A stretch of 64,000 bases of DNA, taken from contig CP136068.1 in the NCBI GenBank assembly GCA_032622095.1, forward strand, positions 112,853,546 through 112,917,545, given 5' to 3'. The first letter of the stretch is position 1; every line of letters starts with the position of its first letter. Below, piece by piece: positions 10,813-24,203 of this stretch. The notes under the pieces were generated by a model, which saw only the letters and a program-made list of their open reading frames with translations, did no database searches and was not told the DNA's origin. Both the position numbers and the translations under genes were made by a program. The stretch comes from Siphonodentalium dalli (taxonomy: Eukaryota > Mollusca > Scaphopoda > Gadilida > Siphonodentaliidae).

Positions 10813-10816
10813 TTAA

Positions 10817-12549
10817 CCCAAAACCTCCGTAAAATATACTTAAATCAATAAATGGTACGTGAAACTAACAGCGGCTTCTATAATGGGTACGATGGCGTTT
10901 CATGTAACTATGCGTTGTTTGCCCGCGAAAATAAATAGTACCCACATAAATTAGACTCTTTGACGTATTTAATGACGTAAATTTAATGAAATAAATTTTC
11001 AAACTACATCAGTATCAATCACAGACATCAATTCTTCTTCACCACTTGTCCGCTGATTCCGAATCAGGTTTGCACAACATTAATACATAGGAGTGTATAT
11101 GTACACTGGCACGAATTACTGTTATGCAATGACTGTTGCATACCATTATTATAGAATGGGTTTAATGAATGAAATAATGGTCGGATCATGTAATATATTT
11201 GTTTGAATCAACATAAGGTTGTACACGAACTGGAAAAGTCGTGCAAATGAAAAGGTCGCTCTTCAAAAGCTTGGCTTTCGGCCTTATGACTTATTCAGTT
11301 GATAACTTGATATTGTATAGACAAGACCACATGATGGCATTCAGTTAATATGCATGTACAAATAACAATGGCGGTTACTTTCCAACGACGTTACAAGTGT
11401 TTCGTAAAATGGCGTCAACCAAGACTAGGTAACGTCATCGCACCATTGACATACAAATACAACAATGGCGGCTACTTTCCAACCACGTTAAAGGTATTTC
11501 GTCAGAGGACCAACTAACGTTTTTTAATATTAGTCGACCACCATCTTACGAACACATTAAACGTCGTTGGAAACAATCCGGCTTTGTTATTTCTATGTTT
11601 ACCTGAATGTATTCGTGTGATTTAGTCTATATAATATCAAGTGGACGATGCCATGGGCCGAAATAATTTGATTTGAAAAACGACTTCTTTTACTTGTCAA
11701 CCTACAGGTTTACAATTTATACACTATTGGTCTGAGGTATGGTTCTAGTTTTGTAAATTGAATGCAGACTGTTAAAATGTGATGCTCCAGTTACTTTCCT
11801 ATAGTTACATAGCCTTGCTTCCGCTTTTCCATAGCGTTATGATAGTCACGCCCCCTGATAATTGTGTTCACACACCTATGAAATGCATTGAGTCAATGGT
11901 GCTCACAGGTTTGTGAACACATTGACTCCGGTCATTGCCAAAATGTTCCAGGAGAAATTAGTTCTGATCTATAATTAGTGTTATGAAATTACTCTGAACT
12001 CTTCTGTGTGCACCACACTAAACTGATCAACTACACGAAACATGTACATATACATTACATAGTTGTATACATATTTATGCTGTGTGTAATATATAGGCTG
12101 TACCAGCTCAATGCTATGGTTGCATGTTTCTATTATACACCGTTATTGGTTTGATGTATATACACGGCTATATGTAGTACGCAATAACCTATCCATATAC
12201 ATGTACATATATGTTTTATCTGAATAAAAATATGAAAACAAAAAGACAAAATAGTTGGTGTTGCGATTGGAAGAATTGAACGATTAGCCACTCTGCGGGT
12301 TAAACTGAAGTTGAATAAATAAACTCAGAATACACCCAGAGATTGTTAGTCCGCCGAGTGAAAAGCGAACCTCTGACTTTAACATAAACCCGTCACCAGA
12401 TTTTAGTCGAACTGGAAGACCACTCGCCACAGCAGAATACCAGAAGAACTCGTCTGAACAGACAAGATATGATGGGCCCGAATCATGTAAGATAGTGCCA
12501 AATCAGTGGTTACGGAAATAGTCTCTAAGTAAAGTGTAATAGAGTATTG
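10817..12549. other. No gene; short direct duplication at about 11350-11510
   Basis: Two related blocks, ACAATGGCGG followed by TACTTTCCAAC and TATTTCGT or GTTTCGT, start at about 11365 and 11460 and form a degenerate tandem pair. The remainder shows no ORF, RNA gene or clear element ends. Confidence 0.4.
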
Positions 12550-12850
12550 ATTAATTTTCGCGCACAATTATGACCTCATACAGAGGCGGCCCATTTATGC
12601 ACTTCGCGCGCATTTTGATCATTTAAACAGTTAAAAAAAATTAAATTAAAAATTAAATTGTATTTCTATTTTTACTTTTCTATTTTTTTTATTAAGTTTG
12701 TTTAAATCAAATTTTTCTAAATCTAACGCCGTTATAACCTAAGCCATGGTACTCCAAGTCACCACACCAACTTTGGTTGAAATCGGTCTAGGGGGTCTGG
12801 GAGAAAATCAGGACAGACGGACATATCCTACTTTTTATATATCGATTTAT
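12550..12850 (+). repeat. RTE-type non-LTR repeat fragment, 3' part
   Basis: It contains TTGAAATCGGTCTAGG, then GACAGACGGACATA and an AT-rich TATATATCGAT end, the usual layout of decayed RTE-like tails. It resembles the minus-strand fragment at 1190-1500, including GTCACCACACC. Confidence 0.5.
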
Positions 12851-12900
12851 ATATTACGGCGGTTATGTGTCATTAACATGGTCGTTAATTGTGTGACGGA

Positions 12901-14767
12901 AGCATGGACGTTTGCATGAACGGTCAGTTATGAATACTTAACACAATTTTTCCGACAAACCAATCATAATGGTCGACATATACAAAATGACCGCCGTTGT
13001 CAGCTTGTACTCAACGTATCTGACGAAGGTGATTTTATATTTGACCCACTACACACATACCCCACCCACTTCAATTCAGCGGGATTCAAAACGGGAACCC
13101 ATGCCATTTCTCGGCCAATTGACAATATTAGGTCAAGCAAATGGTGTTGTATGGTGGCCCAAGACACATAAATATTCACCACACACATCTCACAACGATC
13201 CAAAATGACCGCCGCACAGAGGGGTTCAAATAGGGGACTCATGCCATTTCTCTGCGTCTTGGGTATATGCGGGGTGTACATGTTTATGGTGCATATGCGG
13301 CCTCACTACAACACCCTTTGCTTGACCTCAACATGGTCAGATTCACAACGTATTCTATATCCTCTTTACTTGGAAGCTCCCTTCTGGTCAGCTTATGGTA
13401 GTCCATTGCGTCTGGACCGTCACTGACTGAGCCAACAGGGACCCATATATATATCTTGTTTGTTAATAAACTAATTTGCAAAACGCATTGTTCACTTCAC
13501 CCATGATTTCTTATTGCATCTGCAAGCAGCATGAACGGTGATGAAAGCATGAACGTTTGCATGAGTGGTCAGTTATGAAGACTGAACATATTTGTCGGAC
13601 ACACCAATCATAATGGTCGACATATTCATACATTCAACTTGTACTCAAGGTATTTGACGAAGGTAATTTTATGTTTAGCTCAGACAAAGGTTGCTGTAGG
13701 GTGGCCCACAATACACTACTTCCACACACAACACACACCTCGCCCCGATTCAAAATGGTCGCCTCCAGTGGGATTCAAAACGGGAACCCATGCCATTTCT
13801 CGGTCAAGCAAAGGTCAAGGTCAAGCAAAGGGTGCTGTAGGGTGGCACAAGACACATATATATTCACCATACACATCTCACAACGATCCAAAATGACCGC
13901 CTCACAGTGGGGTTCAAATAGGGACTCATTCCATTTCTCTGCGTATTGGGCATATACGGGGTGTACATGTTTATGGTGTATTGGTGGCCTCACTACAACA
14001 CCATTTGCTTGACCTAACCCTGGTCCGATACACAAGGTATACTCTCTCCTTTGTACTTGGAAGCAACCTTCTGGTCAGCTTATGGCAGTCCATTACATCG
14101 GGGCCGTCACTGACTGAGCCAACAGGGACCCCTATATATCTTGTTTGTTAATAAACTAATTTGCAAAATGCATTGTTCACTTCATCCATGATTTCTTATT
14201 GGACCTGCAAGCAGCATGAACGGTGATGAAAGCATGAACGTTTGCATGAGTGGTCAGTTATGAATAATGAACATTTTTGTCCGACAAACCAATCATAATG
14301 GTCGATATATTCATATATTCAACTTGTACTCAACGTATCTGACGAAGGTAATTTTATGTTTAGCTCAGACAAAGGTTGCTGTAGGGTGGCCCACAAGACA
14401 CTATTTCCACACCCTACACACACACTATCCCCGCCCCGATTAAAAATGGTAGCCTCAAGCGGGAGTCAAAACGGGAACCCATGCAATTTATCGGCCCATT
14501 GACCGATTTAGGTCAAGCAAAGGTTGTTGTAGGGTGGCCAGAAGATACCTAAATATTCACCACACACATCTAACAACGATCCAAAGTGACCGCCGCACAT
14601 AGGGTTTCAAATAGGGGACTCATGCCATATCTCTGCGTCGTGGGTATATGCGGGGTGTATGTTTATGGTGTAATGTTGGCCTCACTACAACACCCTTTGC
14701 TTGACCTAACCTGGTCCGATACACAAGGTATACTATATCTTTACTTGGAATCACCCTTCTTTTATAT
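12901..14767 (+). repeat. Tandem satellite-like array, monomers of 645-685 bp
   Basis: Taking AGCATGRACGTTTGCATGA as the start, monomers are 12901-13545 (645 bp), 13546-14230 (685 bp) and 14231-14767, the last interrupted. Shared landmarks include CCAATCATAATGGTCGA, a CTCACTACAACACC(C/A)TTTGCTTGACCT block and AATTTGCAAAA(C/T)GCATTGTTCAC. Overlapping ORFs on both strands (up to 113 codons) are not conserved between monomers, so I do not call them genes. The array resumes at 16885. Confidence 0.8.
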
Positions 14768-15902
14768 TATACTAGCAGATTAGCCCACCACTGGCGGGAT
14801 TGGTCCCATGGCTTTGGTCGATCCATTAATTTTTGTTTTTCAAGGTAACCCCGTACAGGCACGCAGACAAAAATATTCCCCGTCACGAGTTGACCATACA
14901 TAACAAATTTCACGTCGATGTCACCGCTGACGACCGATATATCGCCCAAGGTCACATGTGGGTACCCGTTTCAAGGTCAGGGTCACCTCACGCGGACAAA
15001 CTGCCCCGACGGAAATCTCCCCCGTCCCTTGGAAGCCCTTAGTTCCCCAGTTTCCGAGACGGTCGATTGAGCCGTATTTATACTCGTGTATATAACGCTC
15101 TTTAACAACGAAACCGCAGATACGAACGCTCTTTAATCATTAACCCATTAACACATCAATTCCAACGACAGTGGCAGGGCGAAGGGTGAAGGAGTGCTCG
15201 GATGTTCTCAGAAGCGATGACACTTCTCGTGGCGTTTTACCCTTAGATAGCAAGTTTGGGCTCAATCGGTCCATCCGTTTTCGAGTCTATAAAGGATATA
15301 AGGGATATACACACGGAAGTCTCAAAATATATAGTAGATAGTAGATACTAGCAGGTTAGCCCGCCACTGGCGTGGTTGGTCAGAAACATGACATTTTTAA
15401 AATTATTTAGTTTTTATTTCTATTTTTTTTAAATTGTTAATATATTTTTATTTTTTAATATTAATTTAATGTTTTTTAAATTTAATTGATGTTTTTTTTA
15501 AATTTTTTAATATTTATTTAATTTTTATTCTAATTGACCTATTTATTTAATTTTTATTATAATTGACCCGATGAAATCCCCCCTTCCTTGCAACGACAGA
15601 CAACGCATTCTTTGTTTTTCAATGAGTTAATTCATGGTACCCGTCCTAAACTTCCCCGTAGTCCCAGAAAAGAGCGGACAGTCAATTAATCCCGTCGTGA
15701 AATCTCTCTGCATAATATTTCGAGCGATAAGGTTGCGTTGAATTGTAAACAAATGTCTGCCTTTTTAATCGAGATAATTCCATTACGTCCCGCATCCATA
15801 TTTCGGACGCATGGGGCTAGTCGTTTAGCCACGTCGATTGCAATAAAGAGCTTTCGTCGTTAACAAGTCCGTATATGGTCAATATAAAGATCGTTGATGC
15901 CT

Positions 15903-15921
15903 TAACCCCCCCCCCCCCCCC
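15903..15921 (+). repeat. Poly(C) tract
   Basis: A run of about 17-19 C. The other strand is a G run able to form a quadruplex. Similar runs occur at about 34101 (G), 39848 (C), 41414 (G) and 56469 (C). Confidence 0.85.
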
Positions 15922-16082
15922 ATAAGTGGTGTTTGCGGTGATTTTGATGATTGGGTGTGGAGAATCAGTGCTCAGAGCTTGTCCAAAATGCGACGTCGGC
16001 GATCCCCGTGGGTTTTTACACTTATATACGAAATTTGAGCTCAATCTGTCCACGCGTTTTCGATTCTATGAAGTACCCACAT

Positions 16083-16116
16083 ACATATATATATATATAT
16101 ATATACACACAAATAT
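16083..16116 (+). repeat. TA/CA microsatellite
   Basis: Dinucleotide run of TA then CA near the 3' end of the second RTE-type unit. Confidence 0.85.
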
Positions 16117-16884
16117 ATATACGTAGTTCTCAAAATATAGACTAGCAGGTTAGTCCGCCACTGGCGGCGTTCGTCAGAAACATGACAATTTTAATTTTTT
16201 TATTTTTCAATGATTTAATTGTATTAATTTTTTAGTTTAATTTTTTGTTTATATTTTTGGAATTAGTTTTTGGTTTTTCAATATTTGACCCGATTTGACC
16301 TTGAATTGATCATTTTCAAGGTCAAGGTCAGGTCGGGGTCACAATTTAACCCGTCCATGGCACATCCCGTAGGTAGGAAGTTTGATCTCAATCGGTTCGA
16401 TTCAATAAAGGACACACACATATATATCATTTGTGGGTACCCGTTTCAAGGTGAAGATCACCTAGGGCGGAAAAACCGACCCGATCCGCGTTCCTAGGAA
16501 GTCCTAAGTGCGTAAGAATCACACAACACGCTCATGTCTGTATAATGACGCACATGCCCAGACTCAGACGTAAGAATGACATTACCGACATACGCTCTTT
16601 ATCAACTACACTGCGGATAGGAACGCTCTTTAATTATCAACGCGATTAACCCCGAAGTGCCGATTGCGGTGATTTTGATGACTGGGAAGGGAGAACCGGT
16701 GCTCTGAGCTTGTCCACGTCGACGATACCCGTGGGTTTTTACCCTTATATACGAAATTTGAGCTCGATCCGACCAGCCGTTTTCGATCCGACCAGCCGTT
16801 TTCGATTCTATGAAGTACCCACATACACACATATATACACACACATATATATACGGAAGTCTCAAAATATATAGTAGATAGATT

Positions 16885-17065
16885 ATTTGCAAAACGCATT
16901 GTTCACTTCAACCATCATTTCTTATTGCAGTATGAACGGTGATGAAAGCAGGACCGTTTGCATGAATGGTCAGTTATGAAGACTGTACATTTTTGTTAGA
17001 CAAACCAATCATAATGTTCGACATATTCAAAATGGCCGCCGTGTTGAGCTTGTATTCAACGTATT
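16885..17065 (+). repeat. Continuation of the satellite array
   Basis: GCAAAACGCATTGTTCAC followed by CAGTTATGAAGACTG matches the end of one monomer and the start of the next in 12901-14767. The array therefore continued before the RTE-type insertion. It ends near GCTTGTATTCAACGTATT. Confidence 0.75.
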
Positions 17066-17558
17066 AACCGTAACGTAAGTCGATTTAGCTTGTCAGTTCG
17101 TATATAAAGTTGTTTAATAAGTTCTTGTAAACTCTTTTTTGGGATTAATTATGCAAGTGGGTTATCAATGCATCATATTTAAATAGGCATATATGTATAT
17201 ACGAGCCCGTTAAACTTGCATTCGATATTTTGGATGCCGCTAACATGGAACCAATATCCCACCTGGTACTTTCAACAAGAAACCTGTATCAATTAAAATG
17301 AACATCTCATAATAACATGGCTGTACATTTCTATTTCATCGGTCAATTATATGGTCGGTCATTATTTTGATCCTATATAACCAGCGTGACTTTCAATATT
17401 TGGTATATGGCATTCGAATTGAATCTAATATCACTTAACGTGATGTTGATAGTATCTATACTCTTATGTCTTGATATGCCTGTTGTATTATGCAAAGGCT
17501 ATTCGACCAAAAGTGCATAAATCGTTTGAATAAATCTCAGGAAAAGATACAATATATA
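17066..17558. other. No gene recognised
   Basis: Unassigned AT-rich sequence between the satellite and a MITE. Confidence 0.35.
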
Positions 17559-17743
17559 CAGTAATGCCCTAAGTAATCGACTCCTTAACCATATCATAAT
17601 TATGGGTAACTTGTCAGGATTTAGTCGGAAATATGGCACCGAGAGCTTTCCGATGAATGGCAGCAACACATTTCCGACTAAATCATGAAAATTTACCCAT
17701 AATTCTGCTATTGTTAAGGAGTCGATTACTTAGGGCATTACTG
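17559..17743. mobile_element. MITE, 185 bp, TA target duplication
   Basis: Perfect inverted ends of about 31 bp start CAGTAATGCCCTAAGTAATC and are flanked by TA at 17557-17558 and 17744-17745. A second inner inverted pair (ATTTAGTCGGAAAT against ATTTCCGACTAAAT) makes most of the element self-complementary. The size and TA duplication fit a mariner-type MITE. Confidence 0.8.
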
Positions 17744-17830
17744 TAACTCCTCCACTGCAGCTATAAGAACTTCTGAAGCGACGGTTTAGAGAATAAGTAA
17801 GTGGCGTGCGTGCCACGGCCCACGGGTATT

Positions 17831-18530
17831 GGAACGAAATGACCCCACTCCCAACAGTACACAAGAGAGACAAGGTAGCCAAGACATTGTCACATTGATT
17901 TTTCAGTACATCAAGTTTAATGGTTAAATTTACATTTTCGGCTTATATTAAACCCACATGGCGGTTTGCGCTCCAAAACACACAATCATAATATTATTCG
18001 CTTTTGAAATTTTCTCAGTATCGAAATATGTCGATAAATATCTGAACAACCTTTCTACGCGCATTATGTAACCAAAAAAGACTCACTCAAGTAATGAAAA
18101 ATACAACAGTGAATACGGTGTTTGGGTCCCAAACACAAAACAGCCATTTGCATGACATGGAATATAAAAGAGCGTTCCGTTATAGTCTATTCCTGATATG
18201 GTAGCAATAAAGAGCGTTTATCTGACTTCTTGCGAAAAGTTGAAAACGGCTGCAAAATGGCTGTGACTTTGGCAAGTGTTTTTCAGAGCATATGAAGCAG
18301 GTATATCGTATCCGTCGCTCCAAATTACGTAGAAAAACAATTGGAGGTCGAATGAGTCATGTCCGTTTAAACTACCAACGTGTAGCAAAGATACTCAAAG
18401 TCACTTTGATATATTATATGTAGAGGACACACCTAGGATATTTGGCGTTTCATCAGATCGGCTCGCGACTCAAGGCCAATCTTTCTTATGTACTGTTGGA
18501 AGTGGGGGTCATTTTGTTCCATGTACCTGT
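17831..18530. mobile_element. Probable inverted-repeat element, about 0.7 kb
   Basis: GGAACGAAATGACCCC..AACAGTACA at 17831-17870 is repeated in reverse at 18481-18530, at about 85 percent identity by eye. Between them lie a block shared with 41100-41215 (GTTTGCGCTCCAAAA, TTCTCAGTATCGAAATA, GTCGATAAATATCTGAAC) and an AAAGAGCGTT pair 42 bp apart (18167 and 18209). Exact ends and target duplication were not found. Confidence 0.45.
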
Positions 18531-19622
18531 CGTGAGTGCAGGTTCCTGACAATGTTCCACGAGATCACTATATAATTATTTAATTATTTCGTTATATTCT
18601 ATGTGTGGCACTTGTTTGCAGACTAGTCGCTACTTTGGTTCCAGTTCTAATTAAAATTAGTCTAATGTTATTTAGAATTGCTTTGGTTAATACTTAGCCT
18701 TGATGTACGTTTAAATACGTTTAAATATGCCTCGTAGGGGAAGAACAATGTGTCTCTCTTCAAAGTGACGCGGAGTACAATGGTCATACATTCAGTTATC
18801 GACATTGAAATGCCCCTTTACTTTGTTTTGTTCCTGTGTGGCCACACGGCTGACAACTATTAAAGTGCGTCAATAACATATCCTGCCAGGCTATCCCATT
18901 GGAATATTGCTTTAACAGCAAGGAGTTTAGTTCCCGGCTGACAACCCAGAGTTGAGGACATCTGACATCACTCCGTGCTGAAATTCCAGATATTAGGCGA
19001 CAGGTAGGATAAAACGTTCTGGTATACACCCATGGTCAAGTTGTCCTGCTAATTTGCTATGATGTTGGTTGGTCCTGTTTAATTGATATAACGTCGGTAG
19101 GGCAAATGTACGGTTAATATTTCTAAAGTTGTCACGTTCGCGGTGTTTGACTAATATCGACGAACCATGAAAGGTCAGTTGCTCTCTGAATTATTCAGGA
19201 ACTATTGTATCAGGATATACTGTAAAATGGTTCAACAATCGCTGCACTGGTGCTTAGAAAATGACAGGGATATCCACCTTGCTTATGGTCGGTTTGAAAC
19301 AACCAACACACCCGTTATTAAAATTTGTTATAACATACATGTATATATTTTTTTGAATGTTTTATACACATACGGGCTTTGTCCAGCATGCAGATTGTTG
19401 CTATTGTTTTTGTTTTTATTTGTTTTTTTTTTATTGAGAACAAAGAATAACAACGAAGGAAGAAACCAAATACACGCACGCATTCATGCTCACAATCCAA
19501 GACATGGAAGAGCGAAACTCTTCCATGCCCTGGCCTACTTTCTTACCCGTGTCATTCAATTAGAAACTATCTAAAGACACATACTGTGTTCGGACAATTG
19601 AAACAAAAAAAGTTCAACTTAA
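18531..19622. other. No gene; one element end at about 19025-19165
   Basis: Bases 19025-19165 match the left end of the element at 8221-8731 (CACCC..GGTCAAG, GTCCTGCTAAT, TTTCTAAAGTTGTCA, TCGCGGTGTTTG), without a partner end. ORFs up to 135 codons in the low-complexity T-rich part (19167-19574) have no domain and are probably chance. Confidence 0.4.
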
Positions 19623-20105
19623 AGGCACGTGCGGCCTTAATTGTCGAAAATATTAATATTTGTTCCAAACCGTTAACAGAAAAACAGTAAAACGCATACA
19701 GTTCCGTTCATATATACCATGACCATCGCATAAACGGCATGTTATCATAAAGACCTACTATATTTTACCTAAGCAAGAGCACAATGAAGACAACACAATG
19801 CTACTGGCTAATCGCACACAAATGGCATAAACGCTCTTTATTAGTTCCATATCAGGTATTCACCAACAAGGAACGCTCTTTATGTTTACCATCATAATAT
19901 AAACAAACACCAGAAAAGTAACTTTTTACGCTTTTGTTTACATAACAATGGTCAAACATATGACCATAACATACTGTTTATGCGATATTTCTTATTTGTA
20001 TACGGACAAAGTATATCTACATTTTGATGTTATTTCTGTTTGTGGCGGTTTTTGACGGGTGGAGATATTTTCACAGGATACCCACCGCCAAGGCCAACCG
20101 TGTCT
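19623..20105 (-). mobile_element. TTAA-483 element, copy 2 (reverse)
   Basis: Exactly 483 bp, reverse orientation, flanked by TTAA at 19619-19622 and 20106-20109. By eye it differs from copy 1 at only a few positions and keeps both AAAGAGCGTT motifs in reverse. Equal length and low divergence imply recent spread of the family. Confidence 0.85.
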
Positions 20106-20656
20106 TTAAAAGCAAGACGAATCAGCAATAGCGGGTACTACCTTGACATTGTTTTGTCCGAAAATATACTTTCTTTAGCTACAGCAATGGTCATAAACAA
20201 AACAAGAAATTATTTTTTGCTTTCAGAATAACTTTAAATGTCCTTTATTAGACAGGTACAGTGGTCGACGGTCTGTACTAATTAAGGTTTACAGAACCAG
20301 TGTTCCAAGCACTATGTGCAGCTTTAATTAATTTACGTTCTGAATTTACCATAAACAACATAATTAGTCAATTTAACCATACAGTATAGCGTATATGCCC
20401 AGGAACTGTGTTGTGGAAGGAATAATTTTAATGGCTTTGCACTGTGTTTCTCCACATATCTGAGGCAATTACATGGCAGTGTACAGTAGACTGCATACAA
20501 CTCAACTGTATATATCTGTTCGGCAGCAATCTGGAAAATACACAAAGCTCGCTTGATTTGCGTTTGGGACTGTTTCAAAAAAATATTGTGCTGTGGTTAA
20601 GAAAACCAGTATATAATATTGACGTTCACGTGGACTATATGACTGGACAAATAAGA
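20106..20656. other. No gene recognised
   Basis: Unassigned sequence with short overlapping ORFs on both strands and no domain. Confidence 0.35.
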
Positions 20657-21892
20657 AGGGTACGTTCATACGCTGGCAATATTGCACCGCAAACTGCCAA
20701 AATGCCAGCTGCAAAATTGCCAAAAACGGATTAATTTCTGCCAGTTGTCAACAAATCAGTGTTAGCAGTGATCATGTACGACAGCGGTTTTTTGCGTGAT
20801 TGCTGATATCACTGAGCTGTTAACAATGTATTAAGAACACAGTGCGTGTTGGTATTCTTAGGCCAGTCAAAATAATGTCACTTGATATGTTGGAATGTGA
20901 GATCGCGGCCAGCTCCATCGATGGGATGCTGCTGATATATGAGTACCATAAACGTCACCCAGAGAGATGGTGGGTCCCCACTTAGCTCAACGAAGAATAC
21001 CGACGACTTTCTGACTCTCGAGAAATCCCATTGGTACCCGCCTTGTATTGGTGCTTTTTAACTGGTACCACAAGCTTTCAAACTGTCGGTGGAAATTCCT
21101 AACCTAACATCCATGATTGGCAATTTACTCAAAACAATTACCTCTGGATGCATGCAAAGTCACCCTTGTAACAAACATACATTATTTATAAAATTTTCCA
21201 ACTATTGGAAATTCCCATCGTAAAGTCACCTATATATATATGGTTGATAACTCTCAACTGATTGCTACATTTCAGTATCAAAATGCGGTTCCCTGGTGGT
21301 AAATATTGCCTTGATTGAAATAATTTTATGAAAATACTTGAAATGTTCATATATATATGTTAACCAATTGAGCTATCTGGCGTTGTCAATGCGAGTTAGA
21401 ATGTATGTGCATATGATTTATGTCAGTACTAAATTTACATATAATAGCCTATACATATATACATAATAATTGACTGCTTGGTTGTATACATATACATATA
21501 TATGCTTTATGCATGCCAAAGACGAACCGTTATCACAACTGTCAAGACCCCCACCATGATATATCTTTGATGAAGTTGGCGACACTGTTCATGTCCATTT
21601 TGCCAGCCCCTTCCCCTAGCTCCAACATTTCTGAAAAGTACCACTTTCAGAACTCTTTATACCACGTCATGAGATTCCTCGCGTATACATGTACTGTTAG
21701 TGGCCTCGTTTTTATGAGAACCGGCAAAGAGGTAGACACCGTTATCATAAATCGTCGTTGATTGTTGTCAGCCAGTCACGACAGAGCACGAGCTAGTCGG
21801 CAACCTGCAAAAATGTCAGCTAACAAAACTACCATCGGGCATGGCATTTTTGCAGTTTGCAGTGCAATTTTGCCAGCGTATGAACGTACCCT
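20657..21892. mobile_element. Inverted-repeat element, 1,236 bp, AGGGTACGTTCATAC ends
   Basis: The left end AGGGTACGTTCATACGCTGG and the right end with its complement at 21873-21892 continue inward through GCAAACTGCCAAAATGCC-like sequence for about 48 bp. The same end type occurs at 41592 (one end) and in the 392-bp element at 42234-42625. There is no transposase, and no target duplication can be made out. Confidence 0.6.
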
Positions 21893-21894
21893 AA

Positions 21895-22216
21895 GGGTCA
21901 GACGCACGTTTTGCCAATATTTACTGGTATTTCAAACTGGAGTTTCTCAAAATCTGTTGGGAATTTATTTGTGAAATTTGGTACACACGATTATTGTGAC
22001 ACAATATTTAAGATTCGTCGAACCATTGGATAGTATAGCCTCATTTACTTCCCTTTTTTGGCATGACAAATATTTAAAATTTCACCGTTTTCAGGTACCA
22101 AAAACTTCTTAGAATAGATTCATATCCATCGTATTATATCCAGAGAAATTCTTTGTTGAATCTCTTGCCATATTTGGCAGGATTTATATGCAAAACTTGA
22201 GCCCGCCCCTTTAATG
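21895..22216 (+). repeat. Dispersed repeat, also at 51910-52640
   Basis: It shares in order CGCACGTTTTGCCAA, TTTCTCAAAATCT, ATTGTGACACAATA, CCTCATTTACTT and ATTCTTTGTTGAA with 51910-52640. The other copy carries about 0.3 kb of extra sequence before the final block. It may begin immediately after the element at 20657-21892. Confidence 0.6.
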
Positions 22217-24203
22217 TGTGACATTGGAATTTCCCGATATCCCACGCAATGTGTGGACCGAGAAGACGTGGTCTATGATTAAATGTGCCCTATCCGTATT
22301 TACACCATAAACCAACTCTATGTTCGTACAGTAGGACAATACATATAGATCGGACCCATGATCACACTGGTAGGAGGTTTTGATGATCATATATCGATTT
22401 TCAAAATATGTTGAAATCGTTTTGAATTTGTGTCAGCCCAACAAAAAATCCAATTTCCGTCTATCATAAAGAGCGTCTATGCTTCCCTCTCCCAACGGCA
22501 GCTAATAAAGAGCGTTCTCAATTATGATATTTTGAAATTGGTTCTCAACGTAAAATGATGGATTATATTTTGTGTATTTTCGCGATGATTACGCCATACA
22601 ATTGATTGTGATAGTACGTGTTTTCATGTTTTTTTGCCTAGTAAGCTGAAAATTAATTGCGAAAATATTGACTAATGTTGTGTGAAATCGGACAAGGTAT
22701 CTAACATTGTATCTTTGCTGTTTAAACATTTGTGTAAATATTGTCGGGAGAGGGGACACATTAAGTTGTTATAACATGTCCCCAATCCCTTGTAAATTGC
22801 GTTACAATAAATATGTTTAAACCAAACCAACATTGTACACATTTCATCTCCAAAGGTGGAGCAATAAAACCATATGTCGTATTTTGTGTATCGGAGCGTC
22901 CCACGACACTTCGATTTTGCTTACATGTATATCTGTCATCTGTATTTTATGTTATTTATTTGAATTTGGAAATAAAAGTATGTTTACGCTAAGCACAACT
23001 GAACCTTCGCTGCTTTAAGTTAGAGCACAAACACACTGCCAATATTAACGGAGCTCTGAATGAACATGCTGAAATTCATTAATGACATACTAATGGGTCA
23101 CATGGGGTTTGTTTGCTCTGCCCGTTAAATAACAACATTGGATTTAGACAGCTGATCCCATCAACATTTGTAGTATGGTGTACATTATTTATGGTCTGCT
23201 CCTTATAGACAAATACAAGTGGGTGCCGTTATTCATGTATTGACACAACGCGTCGTCGATAAATGAGAGTACAACTTTATTATGTTGTATATAAATCATG
23301 TTGGAGTTGGTGTGTGATTGATTGACACACGCGGAATCGCTGAACTATTATATGTTTAAAAGAGTAATGACGAAGAAAATTTTAAAGTTTCTAAAGAGTG
23401 TTCGATAATCAAAACACTCAACACCTGAGGAGATTAGCACTAAGGCAAAATAGGGTCAGGTTACTACGTTTTCATTGAACAAAGACAAGGACCACTCTAT
23501 CGCGCGAAATTCGACAACAACAGTCTAAATTTCTAGTTCCTGGAAGAAAAGTACATTTTAATGAATTTGTTTCGTCACAACGTTGATATAATTGCATAGT
23601 GAATTAAAATTGCCATCTATCTATCGTCTGTCATTGTCGAAAGCTGCACAAATCGTGGTAACCTTACCTCTCCTTACCGAGCCTGAACTGCCTGTACTGA
23701 ACTATACATGTACCTTCTGGGATTGTGCAGTGTTCGGTCAGAATCGGACTTCTAAAATATTATCCCACCTGGCGCGCGGGCACATTGTCGACCGATGGGT
23801 CCTGGTCCCTCTCTTGTGGTCAGTCGAACATTGCTAATCAATTACAAACAGAAAACAAATCGAGGCATGCATTTGCCTGGAGTTAAGACATCTAGATGCT
23901 AGATTTAGCATATTTTAGGTTCAGATTTTCAAACCGTTTTCACATCAGGTTGGGCGTGGGTCGTGATTCCTCCCTGGAGGTACCGTACCTGTCCTGTTGG
24001 GAATATCACAACAAATCCTCTCGCAAATACGCACATATTCGACCTATAATGTAAAATATGTACATAAAATGGTTATTTGATTCTGAAATAAGAAGAACAT
24101 GGAGCCATGCCCGTTATTTCGTTTTATGGCGCGGGCTACAATTAAGACACATGTTAAAGAGCGTACACCTGGAAAGTCGTGAGTTGGCCTAGTTGTTTCA
24201 GTG
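22217..24203. other. No gene; AAAGAGCG pair at 22468-22516
   Basis: AAAGAGCGTC at 22468 and AAAGAGCGTT at 22507 are direct and 39 bp apart, with no recognisable repeat around them. The rest is unassigned. The 81-codon ORF at 23592-23837 has neither domain nor splice support. Confidence 0.4.

Larger units (their letters stand above)
14768..16884 (+). mobile_element. Three head-to-tail RTE-type repeats inserted in the array
   Basis: Units begin at 14770, 15348 and 16140 with ACTAGCAGRTTAGYCCRCC followed by ACTGGCG. They end with a GCTC(A/G)ATC..CC(G/C)TTTTCGA phrase, a short microsatellite and CTCAAAATATATAGTAGATA. They sit inside monomer 3 of the surrounding satellite and replaced part of it, since neighbouring monomers continue uninterrupted at this place. 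Units 1 and 3 carry AACGCTCTTT pairs. No reverse transcriptase is encoded; probably SINE-like or 5'-truncated copies. Confidence 0.6.

Noticed and set aside
13000-14035. Overlapping ORFs up to 113 codons in the satellite
   Set aside because: Frames are not kept between monomers, so they are chance openings in the repeat.
19167-19574. 135-codon plus-strand ORF
   Set aside because: Partly encoded by T-rich low-complexity DNA, with no domain and no splice or promoter support.
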